Positions 7,971 to 14,511 of a DNA stretch of 64,000 nucleotides are shown one piece after another. The stretch spans positions 62,001 to 126,000 of the forward strand of contig NZ_JODC01000003.1 of assembly GCF_000720765.1 (NCBI RefSeq), in the 5' to 3' direction. Below the pieces are notes generated by a model. The model ran no database searches, was not told the DNA's origin, and was given only the letters and a program-made list of their open reading frames with translations. The position numbers were made by a program, and so were the translations under genes. Position 1 is the first letter of the stretch; every line of letters starts with the position of its first letter. This stretch comes from Streptomyces sp. NRRL S-646. Its GTDB lineage: Bacteria > Actinomycetota > Actinomycetes > Streptomycetales > Streptomycetaceae.

Positions 7971-8316
7971 GCTCCCTCAGCACGACCGCCGACCTGACCG
8001 CCTCTACCAGGCGCTCCGGGGCGGCCGACTCCTGCACCCCGCCCAACTGGCGGAGATGAACACGACCGTGCGCGCCACGGAACTGGATCCCGTATGGCCC
8101 GGCGCGCTATGGCCTCGGCCTGATGAGCTTCTCGCTGACCTGCGGCGGCTCGTACTATAGCCACGTCGGCGACCTCCCCGGCTACACCACTCGGAACGGC
8201 ATCAGCGCCGACGACCGCCGGGTCGTGGTCCTGGAAACGAGGGCGACGGCGCTTCCGGCCGCTCCACCGAGCAGGCCCGGAACGTCCTGATCGACGGGCG
8301 GTTCTGCGGGACGTAA
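7971..8316 (+). pseudogene. C-terminal remnant of a beta-lactamase-family serine hydrolase
   Basis: Allowing three small indels, the strand reads STTADLTA, YQALRGGRLLHPAQLAEM, then YGLGLMSFSLTCGG, SHVGDLPGYTTRNG and a final helix ending in FCGT and a TAA at 8314. This is the C-terminal third of serine beta-lactamase/D-alanyl-D-alanine carboxypeptidase-type hydrolases; the YSHVGDLPGY segment corresponds to the third catalytic motif (usually HGG.xPG). Frameshifts lie near 7998, 8108 and 8231. The catalytic SxxK and YxN parts are absent. Confidence 0.75.
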
Positions 8317-8331
8317 CGCCACCCGCGGTGG

Positions 8332-8955
8332 CTACGACCTCTCCCGCACGGCGGCCTCCGTGAGCCTCCGCGCCGTCCGTACGGCGCTGTCGACCGCCTC
8401 GTCCGGCCCGAGCCCGCACAGATCGGTGAGCGTGAACAGCGCCTCCGCGCCGACGACCACGGCGAGGTCGCGCTTGAGCTGGGCGAACGCCTCGGGATCG
8501 GCCGCTGCGAGCGTGTCCTCCAGGGGGAGGAGTGCGTGGTCGATGAGCCCGAAACGGACCCCGGGGCGGTTGGTCACCGTCTCGGGCCGGGTGATGGTCG
8601 CCGAGATCATGGCGCGCACCGCTCCCTGGCGGGCGAGGATGCCGCGGAGCAGGAACTCGCAGGCGAAGGCGATGCGTTCTACGGGGTCGGCCGAGTCCGC
8701 GACCGGCGCGAGCGCCTCGGCGGGGGGTGGCCAGACGCCCGCCAGGGCCTCGCTGACCAGCGAGGGAAGATCGGGGAAGTAGCGGTAGGCGGTGGCCTCC
8801 GACACCAGGGCAGCCCGCGCGATCGCGGGCATGGTCACTTCGCCGCCGGTGCCGATGAGTTCGCGGGCGGCATCGACGATCGCGGTGCGCGTGCGCATCT
8901 TCTGGTTGCTGCGGCCGGTGCTCACGCCCGCACTGGTCCCGGTCTGTGTCGCCAT
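8332..8955 (-). CDS. TetR-family repressor of the divergent cupin-hydrolase-MFS operon
   Basis: A 207-residue TetR regulator. The N-terminal helix-turn-helix (residues about 20-66) reads RTAIVDAARELIGTGGEVTM, then ARAALVSEATAYRYFPDLPSL, the hallmark TAYRYF recognition helix. The remainder is a helical ligand-binding domain with no recognisable ligand signature. The ATG at 8955 is the only reasonable start. It is divergent from the cupin gene across 161 bp containing three inverted repeats (9006-9024, 9037-9050, 9067-9080), which are strong operator candidates. It probably represses both itself and the operon, releasing in response to a compound that the exporter or hydrolase handles. Confidence 0.92.
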   Translation of the reverse strand: MATQTGTSAGVSTGRSNQKMRTRTAIVDAARELIGTGGEVTMPAIARAALVSEATAYRYFPDLPSLVSEALAGVWPPPAEALAPVADSADPVERIAFACEFLLRGILARQGAVRAMISATITRPETVTNRPGVRFGLIDHALLPLEDTLAAADPEAFAQLKRDLAVVVGAEALFTLTDLCGLGPDEAVDSAVRTARRLTEAAVRERS

Positions 8956-9005
8956 CGATGTGTCCCCGATCCTGCCCGTAAGTCCCGGGTCAGCTTATCA
9001 CTGCC

Positions 9006-9024
9006 AACCCTCTTTATGAGAGTT
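9006..9024. promoter_or_regulatory. Candidate TetR operator O1
   Basis: A near-perfect inverted repeat: AACCCTC at 9006-9012 and GAGAGTT at 9018-9024, with one mismatch across seven positions. It shares the ACCCTC half-site with the repeat at 9037-9050 and lies on the regulator side of the intergenic region, where it could control the TetR gene's own promoter. Confidence 0.55.
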
Positions 9025-9027
9025 CAC

Positions 9028-9056
9028 TTGCACGTTGAGGGTCAACCCTCTACTGT
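9028..9056 (+). promoter_or_regulatory. Promoter of the cupin operon with an operator in its spacer
   Basis: A -35 candidate TTGCAC (9028-9033) and a -10 candidate TACTGT (9051-9056) are separated by 17 bp. The spacer contains a perfect inverted repeat GAGGGT-CA-ACCCTC (9037-9050). A repressor bound there would block RNA polymerase directly. The start codon of the cupin gene lies about 60 bases downstream. Confidence 0.65.
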
Positions 9057-9066
9057 CCTCTTTCGT

Positions 9067-9080
9067 GAGAGCTCGCTCTC
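9067..9080. promoter_or_regulatory. Third inverted repeat in the cupin operon leader
   Basis: A perfect palindrome GAGAGC-TC-GCTCTC with the same 6-2-6 layout as the repeat at 9037-9050. It lies just after the predicted transcription start and could be a second repressor site. Confidence 0.5.
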
Positions 9081-9116
9081 GCGAGCGTTGAGCAACAAGG
9101 ACCGAAGGAGAAAGCG

Positions 9117-9575
9117 ATGAACGACGTCTCCCTGGTAGGCCCGGACGACGGCGAGACCATCCACCTGGGACCGACACGGATCCGCATCCTCGAAGACGGG
9201 AGCACCACCGGACACCGCCTCGGAATCGGCGAGATCACCATCGCCCCGCACACCGAGGGCCCACCGCAGCACCGGCACGCCCAGCACGACGAGGGCTTCT
9301 ACGTCGTCTCCGGCACCGTCCACTTCACCATCGGCCAGACCACCCACACCGCCCCGGCCGGCACCCTCGCGATGATCCCGCCCGGCGCCCCGCACACCTT
9401 CGCCAACCTCGGCGACGAACCGGCGGTGATGCTCAACACCTTCACACCGGACCTGTACGTGCAGTACTTCCGCGACCTGCGCGACATGGTCGCCGGCGGC
9501 CGCGAGATGACCCCGGAGTCGACGATCGAGGTGATGAGCCGGTACGCCACAGTCCCGGCCACCGACTTCGCGTAA
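9117..9575 (+). CDS. Cupin-domain protein
   Basis: A 152-residue single-domain cupin. Motif 1 is visible as PPQHRHAQHDEGFYVVSGTV (two His, then Glu, as metal ligands) and motif 2 as PAGTLAMIPPGAPHTFANLG with a further His. Such proteins are small metal-binding enzymes or sensors, for example dioxygenases, isomerases or quercetinase-like proteins; the reaction cannot be told. AAGGAG lies 8-10 bases before the ATG. It is the first gene of a three-gene operon with an alpha/beta hydrolase (47-bp gap) and an MFS exporter (13-bp gap), divergent from TetR and preceded by its operators. Confidence 0.88.
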   Translation: MNDVSLVGPDDGETIHLGPTRIRILEDGSTTGHRLGIGEITIAPHTEGPPQHRHAQHDEGFYVVSGTVHFTIGQTTHTAPAGTLAMIPPGAPHTFANLGDEPAVMLNTFTPDLYVQYFRDLRDMVAGGREMTPESTIEVMSRYATVPATDFA

Positions 9576-9622
9576 CGCCCACCCACCCCCCGTACAGAAC
9601 CGCCTACTCGAGGAGTACCTCC

Positions 9623-10444
9623 ATGACCGTCACCACCACCCACACCCTCTCCCTCGCCCAGGGCGACGTCGACCTCACCGTCGAAATCCAGGGCAGGTCA
9701 CAGGGCGAGGGACACCCCTTCCTGCTCCTGCACGGCGGCGGCGGCCCCCAGACGGTCGCCCCCTTCGCCGGGCTCCTCGCCGAGCAGCGGCCTGCCAGCA
9801 TCATCACCCCGCTCCACCCCGGCTTCGGCGGCACCGTCCGCCCCGCCTGGCTGACGGACGTCCCCGCCCTCGCCCAGCTCTACGCACAACTGCTCGACAC
9901 CCTCGGCCTGGAGGACGTCACCGTCGTCGGCAACTCGATCGGCGGCTGGATCGCCGCCGAACTGGCCGTACTCGGCAGCGACCGGATCAGCAGCGTCGTC
10001 CTCGTCAACGCCGTGGGCATCCAGGTCCCCGGCCACCCCGTCGCGGACACCTTCCCCCTTTCCCCCGTCGAACTGGCCCGGCTCTCCTTCCACGACCCCT
10101 CGAAGTTCCGCTTCGACCCCAGCGCGCTCTCCGACGCCCAGCGCGCGGTCATGGCCGCCAACCGGGCCGCGCTGGAGGTCTACTCCGGCCCGCACGCCAT
10201 GGCCGACCCGACCCTGCTCGAGCGTCTGGCCAAGGTCACCCACCCGACGCTTGTCGCCTGGGGCGAGAGTGACCAGGTCGTCGACGCCGACTACGGCCGG
10301 GCCTGGGCCGCCGCCATCCCGGGCGCCCGGTTCGAGCTGCTGCCCGGCACCGGTCACATGCCGCAGGTCGAGACGCCGGCCGAATTCCTGCCCGTGCTCT
10401 GGGACTTCGCGGACGCGCACGCCACCAACCGCCCGACCCACTGA
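9623..10444 (+). CDS. Alpha/beta-fold serine hydrolase
   Basis: A 273-residue alpha/beta hydrolase with a complete triad: Ser105 in VVGNSIGGWIA, Asp217 in WGESDQVVD and His245 in LPGTGHMPQVE. The oxyanion segment is LLLHGGGGPQTV near residue 35. The fold is that of small-molecule esterases, carbon-carbon hydrolases or lactonases; the substrate is unknown. GAGGAG precedes the ATG at 9623. As the middle gene of the TetR-controlled operon it may detoxify or modify the compound that the downstream exporter handles. The GHMPQVE ending resembles meta-cleavage-product hydrolases, but that is a weak hint. Confidence 0.88.
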   Translation: MTVTTTHTLSLAQGDVDLTVEIQGRSQGEGHPFLLLHGGGGPQTVAPFAGLLAEQRPASIITPLHPGFGGTVRPAWLTDVPALAQLYAQLLDTLGLEDVTVVGNSIGGWIAAELAVLGSDRISSVVLVNAVGIQVPGHPVADTFPLSPVELARLSFHDPSKFRFDPSALSDAQRAVMAANRAALEVYSGPHAMADPTLLERLAKVTHPTLVAWGESDQVVDADYGRAWAAAIPGARFELLPGTGHMPQVETPAEFLPVLWDFADAHATNRPTH

Positions 10445-10457
10445 ACGGGAGCAGGTC

Positions 10458-11894
10458 ATGTCCGAACCCGGGGGCAGACGGCAGAAGTTGCTCGTCCTGA
10501 CCATCTGCTGCATGAGCGTCCTGCTGGTCAGCCTCGACGCCACCATCCTCAACGTCGCGCTGCCCTCGATGCAGGACGACCTCGACTCCCCGGTCTCCGG
10601 CCTGCAATGGACCCTCGACGCCTACACCATCGTGCTCGCCTCGTTCCTGACGCTGGCCGGCTCCACGGCCGACCGCGTCGGACGGCGGCGCATCTTCCAG
10701 CTCGGCCTGGCGTTGTTCACCGCCGGGTCCGCGCTGTGCAGCCTGGCTCCGACACTCGAGTGGCTGGTGGCCTTCCGGACGGTGCAGGCGCTCGGCGGCT
10801 GCATGCTCACCCCGGTCGCGATGGCCATCCTCGCCAACACCTTCACCGAGCCGCGGGAGCGGGCACGGGCCATCGGCGTGTGGGGCGGGGTGGTCGGGAT
10901 CAGCATGGCGGCGGGACCGATCCTCGGCGGCCTCCTGGTCCAGACGGCGGGCTGGCGCTCGGTCTTCTGGCTGAACATCCCGATCGGCCTGGCGGCCCTC
11001 GCGCTCACCGTGCGATACGTCCCCGAGTCCCGCGCCCCCCGGGCCCTCCGGCCCGACCCGGTGGGACAGCTCCTCGTCATCACCCTGCTCGCCACCCTGA
11101 CGTACGCCATCATCGAGGCCCCCGACGAGGGCTGGACCTCACCGCCCATCGCGGCCTGCCTGGTCGCGGCGGCGGGCGCGCTGGCCTGGTTCATCCCGTA
11201 CGAGAACCGGCGCACCGAACCCCTCATCGACCCGCGTCTCTTCCGCAGCGCACCCTTCAGCGCGGCCACGGCGACGGCGGTCTTCGCCTTCGCGGCACTG
11301 GGCGGTTTCCTGTTCGCCAACACCCTCTACCTGCAGCGGCAGTTGGGCCTCAGCGCGCTGTCCACCGGGCTGCACCTGCTCCCGATGGCGGTGCTCTCCC
11401 TGATCTGCCCGCCGCTGTCCGGGCGGATCGTGGCCAGCCGAGGCCCGCGCATCCCGCTCCTCCTCGCGGGCACGGGCATCACGGCGAGCGGGCTGCTGGC
11501 CGTCCTGACCACCCGCTCCACCCACCCCTCGTACGCCCTGCTGTCCCTCACCTACGCCCTGTTCGGGCTCGGCTTCGGCTTCGTCAACGCACCCATCACG
11601 AACACAGCCGTCTCCGGCCTGCCGCGCGCCCAGGCCGGGGTGGCCGCAGCGGTCGCCGCGACCAGCCGCCAGATCGGTTCCTCCCTCGGCATCGCGGTCA
11701 TCGGCGCCGCGATCGCCGCCGGCGTCCGCCCCGCACCCTGGTGGATCATCACCGGCTGCGGACTGGCCGTCCTGATCCTGAGCACGTTCACCGTGCACGC
11801 TTCCGACGTCGCCGGGGACCACGGCTCGTTGCGCGCGCGCAACGGACGATGGATCACTCCAGTATCAAGTCGTCGGCCTCGGCGGAACTCTTGA
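10458..11894 (+). CDS. MFS drug exporter, DHA2 (EmrB/QacA-like) family
   Basis: A 478-residue multi-helix transporter. The first helix contains LLVSLDATILNVALPSMQDD, the DHA2 motif D1. Motif A follows (GSTADRVGRRRIF), and motif C (the antiporter motif) reads GPILGGLLVQTAGWRSVFWL. About 14 hydrophobic segments are present, as in 14-helix proton-drug antiporters. The frame is open upstream to 10251, but GGGAGCAGGTC just before the ATG at 10458 and the start of homology fix the start. It is the last gene of the TetR-regulated operon. Its final 20 or so residues are basic and dissimilar to the family, and a truncated insertion sequence follows, so the natural C-terminus may have been altered. Confidence 0.9.
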   Translation: MSEPGGRRQKLLVLTICCMSVLLVSLDATILNVALPSMQDDLDSPVSGLQWTLDAYTIVLASFLTLAGSTADRVGRRRIFQLGLALFTAGSALCSLAPTLEWLVAFRTVQALGGCMLTPVAMAILANTFTEPRERARAIGVWGGVVGISMAAGPILGGLLVQTAGWRSVFWLNIPIGLAALALTVRYVPESRAPRALRPDPVGQLLVITLLATLTYAIIEAPDEGWTSPPIAACLVAAAGALAWFIPYENRRTEPLIDPRLFRSAPFSAATATAVFAFAALGGFLFANTLYLQRQLGLSALSTGLHLLPMAVLSLICPPLSGRIVASRGPRIPLLLAGTGITASGLLAVLTTRSTHPSYALLSLTYALFGLGFGFVNAPITNTAVSGLPRAQAGVAAAVAATSRQIGSSLGIAVIGAAIAAGVRPAPWWIITGCGLAVLILSTFTVHASDVAGDHGSLRARNGRWITPVSSRRPRRNS

Positions 11895-12027
11895 CTGGAG
11901 CCCTCCGAAGATTCCCAACATCGAAGAAGCGCCAAGAGACGATCTTGATGTAATTGACGATGTCCTGGGGAAGTGGAGCGAAGACCCTGTGCGTGGGTTC
12001 GTTCGTCCAGGCGATCAATGAGCTCTT

Positions 12028-12735
12028 TCAGCGGTGCCGCTCCAGGGTGAGGACAGCCTTGGCGATTGACGTCATGCGGTTGGGGCTGCATCGGGCTCTG
12101 CGGAAGATTCGCCAGGATTCAAGGCGGGCGATTCCGCGTTCGACGGGTGCGCGGGCCGCGGACAAGGCCCGGTTGGCCGTCTGCTCGGTCGGGGTGAGTT
12201 CGCCCTGGGGCGGCCGGCGTTTGGGAGTGGTGACCCACTCGCCCGCGCCGATGTAGGCCATGTCGGCGAGGACGGGGACGCCCTGGCGCTCGCAGATCCT
12301 GATGATCTTGTGGGTGCGGGCGGCGGTCAGGCTGTGCGTTCGGCCGGGCAGGGCGGGTGAGAGCCACAGCGTACGACCGGCCGGATCCGTGATGACCTGC
12401 ACGTTCACACCGTGCCGTTTGTGCTTCGTCGAGTAGTCCGCGCGCCCGTCGCCGACCCGGTCGCACTCGGCGAGTGTGCCGTCCACGAGAACATAGTCGG
12501 GGTCTGTCTCGCGCAGGACCTTCAGCAGGCCCGGCGCCTTGTCGGCCAGGTGCTCGACGACGGTGTTGACGTATGCGTGGGCGGTGCCGACGGAGATACG
12601 GAAACCGGCGGCGAGTTGAGCCAGGGGGTCGTGTCGGCGCAGGTACGCGAGAGCGATCACCGCACGCTCGCCGGCCGCCACAGGGAATGGTCCGGACAAG
12701 GCGAGCAAATAGGCCATTTCATTTCCGCGGGACAT
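12028..12735 (-). pseudogene. N-terminally truncated IS5-group DDE transposase
   Basis: The frame encodes a DDE transposase with the catalytic residues visible: Asp in DYVLVDGTLAECD, Asp in VPVLADMAYIGAG and Glu in ARAPVERGIARLESW. The middle (DGRADYSTKHKRHGVNVQV) and end (CSPNRMTSIAKAVLTLER) are typical of the IS5-group transposases common in Streptomyces. Homology begins at about 12710 (YLLALSGPFPVAAGERAV). The first residues encoded (MSRGNEM) come from the adjacent attachment-arm sequence, so the real N-terminus of roughly 40-60 residues has been lost. No terminal inverted repeats could be found. It is convergent with the MFS gene. Confidence 0.75.
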
Positions 12736-12851
12736 ACGCGGGACGGCGGGCCTGACAGAACGTCAGGTAAGGTGCTGACCTGCGAAAACATGCGGGAATC
12801 GGACGGCCTCCGGAGCCGTGTGCGCAGGTTCGAATCCTGCCGGGGGCACTC
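12714..12851 (+). repeat. Attachment-site scar 3: arm plus 3' half of tRNA-Arg(CCG)
   Basis: Bases 12808-12851 are identical to 4844-4887 over 44 bp. In this copy the preceding bases ACGGC (12803-12807) also pair with GCCGT, so a complete anticodon stem-loop with anticodon CCG is present, but the D arm and the 5' acceptor strand are not. The arm at 12714-12802 carries CGCGGGAC twice, 11 bases apart, and GGGCCTGAC..CGTCAG as in the other two copies. The arm has replaced the start of the IS5-group transposase. Confidence 0.82.
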
Positions 12852-12903
12852 GCCGGTCAGCCAGCAAGAATCAGGCTTTGACCAGTGCGAATGCCGACAT
12901 GAG

Positions 12904-12938
12904 AGAGCGGGAGTCAGTCTCACTGACTTCCGCTCTTT
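12904..12938 (+). terminator. Intrinsic terminator behind the second tRNA fragment
   Basis: A 14-bp stem with one G-T pair: AGAGCGGGAGTCAG at 12904-12917 with CTGACTTCCGCTCT at 12923-12936, a 5-base loop, then TTTC. As at 4898, it lies shortly after the tRNA-derived core and was probably the terminator of the original tRNA-Arg gene. Confidence 0.75.
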
Positions 12939-13158
12939 CTCGTTGTCTCTCGCTGTTCGCGCACCATCTGCGATACACGCGACCCACGTCCGGCACACTC
13001 GTCAACCATGGGGCACCGGCCTGTCGTGCCATCCGTATGAGGTGAAGCTGTTGGATGAGGGATGGCAGCGCCCATCGCCGGAGACCGTGGGCTGATCATT
13101 GATCGCGACTGCCGGCGCTATGCGTGGCGCCCGGAAAGTCGCCGAGAATACCGATTCA
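12939..13158. other. Non-coding spacer after attachment scar 3
   Basis: No credible gene. Together with the scar itself this makes about 420 bases without coding content. Base composition becomes less GC-rich towards the membrane-protein gene. Confidence 0.45.
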
Positions 13159-13581
13159 TCACCACAGCATGCCAATAGATATCGCCATGACGAGGAAGCA
13201 GAACGCCCATAGGACAATGGGCCCTGAGGCTCCCTTGAATTCAACGATCCCGAAGAATTTCATTTCAACCCTGTCGAAACGAGCTTCCAGCAGGACGACA
13301 AGGATGAAGGCGAGCATTGCAGCGAGAGGAAGGCCGATCGTTGCAGCAAAATGCCGCTCAAATATTTCTATGATCCAGGGATCACCGCGCCACATCGCTA
13401 AGGAAATAGGCACCGAAAAAACGGTGGCGGTGATCAGCGAGCAAGCGACGCACACGAGGGAAACTACGTCGCGTCCCTGACGAGTGCCACCACCAGACAC
13501 CTGAGTGCCGTTTGAGGCTTCTGGGTTTTGGGGTGGTACGGGAGACGGTTGAGGATGTGAGTCCTCCGGCGATCTAGCCAT
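13159..13581 (-). CDS. Small membrane protein of unknown function
   Basis: A 140-residue protein with a Pro/Ser/Gln-rich cytoplasmic start (about 35 residues) and three hydrophobic segments: about 40-60 (VVSLVCVACSLITATVF), about 80-97 (IGLPLAAMLAFILVVLLEA) and the C-terminus (IVLWAFCFLVMAISIGML). I recognise no family. Base composition is clearly less GC-rich than its neighbours, and third positions are relaxed, which suggests recent acquisition. ATG at 13581, no strong ribosome-binding site. It lies between attachment scar 3 and an integrase remnant, so it may be cargo of an integrated element, possibly an accessory or phage-exclusion membrane protein, though that is only a guess. Confidence 0.6.
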   Translation of the reverse strand: MARSPEDSHPQPSPVPPQNPEASNGTQVSGGGTRQGRDVVSLVCVACSLITATVFSVPISLAMWRGDPWIIEIFERHFAATIGLPLAAMLAFILVVLLEARFDRVEMKFFGIVEFKGASGPIVLWAFCFLVMAISIGMLW

Positions 13582-13679
13582 GTGCAGCAGGATCGGGGTA
13601 ACTCAATCAGTTCGCTACCAGAATCGAGGCATCCGCTTTTCGTCGATGCGGATTAACTGCCGGATATTGGTTGCCCCGC

Positions 13680-13860
13680 CTATTGGGTCATGTCCCCGTC
13701 CTCCTCCAACGCCTTTGTGATCTTCGCATTGGCCGCTTCCTCGTGGCCGTCAATGCAGCCGTGGTAGCGGCGGTGCATCACCTCGGGAGAGTTGCCAACA
13801 CGACGGGCCACCTCAGCGATCGGGTCTCCGGCGTTCAGCCATCCCTGCCGGCGGCGCCTG
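13680..13860 (-). pseudogene. C-terminal remnant of a tyrosine site-specific recombinase (integrase)
   Basis: Read leftwards, the frame gives RRQGWLNAGDPIAEV, then ARRVGNSPEVMHRRYHGCID, then GHEEAANAKITKAL to a TAG at 13680-13682. This is the end of the catalytic domain of actinobacterial tyrosine recombinases: WLNAG..P.EVA..GNS..V....Y..CIDG, where the Tyr of HRRYHGC is the DNA nucleophile. Upstream of WLN the homology is lost. The remaining catalytic Arg/His residues and the DNA-binding domain are missing, so it cannot act. Its presence close to the tRNA-Arg scars supports repeated integration here. Confidence 0.8.
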
Positions 13861-13959
13861 GTACGGGAGGCCGAGCCGAGCGCGTGCTGTGCGGCGGCGG
13901 TCGGCCCACCGCCGCACGCGAACTGGATCGGCCGGCATCAGCGGCTCGATCCTGCTCCC
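13861..13959. other. Unassigned sequence between integrase and IS remnants
   Basis: No gene can be read here. The stretch joins the integrase tail (minus strand) to an IS5-type fragment (plus strand), and its GC-rich frames have no recognisable product. The 13582-13679 spacer on the other side of the integrase tail is similarly empty. Confidence 0.4.
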
Positions 13960-14115
13960 ACAACGACGCCATCCTGTACGTCGACCGCACCGGAATCCGG
14001 CGAATATCTGCCGCACGACTTCGCACCGTGGTAGGTGGTAGACGGTAGACGGTCTACGGCCACTTCGCCGCCTGGCAGAAGGAAGGCGTCTTCGACCAGC
14101 TCAACGGCCTGCTCA
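13960..14115 (+). pseudogene. IS5-type transposase N-terminal remnant
   Basis: The plus strand reads NDAILYVDRTGIR, then (shifted by one base) YLPHDFAPW, then after a short tandem insertion of GGTAGAC units TVYGHFAAWQKEGVFDQLNG. This is the DUF4096-type start of IS5-family transposases (LYV.RTGCxWRxLPxDFPPW.TVYxxFxxWxxxG). Two frameshifts and the insertion near 14031-14055 make it non-functional, and the catalytic domain is absent. Confidence 0.75.
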
Positions 14116-14163
14116 TGAGGGATCACCGATCGGACAGACACGTCCGATCAACTGACCGGCCCA

Positions 14164-14511
14164 TCAAGGAGACACGCGCTGGCGGGACCCCTCGCTGGTG
14201 CCTTGTCTGGTGTCGGCGAGCCAGCAGGCACCACCCTGGGGCCGCCAGTCGAACCCGTCGAGCATGGCCACGACTCGCCGCACCAGAGCCTCGGGGCTCC
14301 CGCTCCACGCCTCGAAACCGCTGCCGCCGAGGTCTCCCACAGCCATCAGCCCACCGCACAGCAACTCGGTGAGTACTTCCACGGCCACGACCCGGAAGTC
14401 GCGGCCGGACTGTTCGGCCGTCTCCTGTGCGAGCCCGATCAGGCGGTCGATGGGCACCCAGTCGTCCAGCCCTTCCTCCAGCAGCTCGCCAATGATGAAC
14501 TCCGTGCTCAT
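14164..14511 (-). CDS. Putative immunity protein for the Hint-domain toxin
   Basis: A 115-residue acidic, apparently all-helical cytoplasmic protein (EFIIGELLEEGLDDWVPIDRL and the following helices), with a basic tail. I recognise no family. The assignment as an immunity protein rests on position: it is the gene immediately 3' of a secreted polymorphic toxin, on the same strand, with a four-base ATGA overlap (14508-14511). Small acidic proteins encoded directly behind such toxins are normally their specific inhibitors. The frame is open upstream to 14772, but that part lies inside the toxin gene and the ATG at 14511 is the sensible start. Downstream are only IS and integrase remnants. Confidence 0.65.
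   Translation of the reverse strand: MSTEFIIGELLEEGLDDWVPIDRLIGLAQETAEQSGRDFRVVAVEVLTELLCGGLMAVGDLGGSGFEAWSGSPEALVRRVVAMLDGFDWRPQGGACWLADTRQGTSEGSRQRVSP

Noticed and set aside
7393..8046. Minus-strand frame of 217 codons
   Set aside because: It crosses IS481, attachment-arm and dismutase remnants in the wrong frame; no family.
12412..13095. Plus-strand frame of 227 codons over the IS5-group transposase and scar 3
   Set aside because: Antisense to the transposase, then read through the tRNA core; no family.
13671..14048. Plus-strand frame of 125 codons
   Set aside because: It is antisense to the integrase tail and then runs into the IS5 fragment; not a gene.
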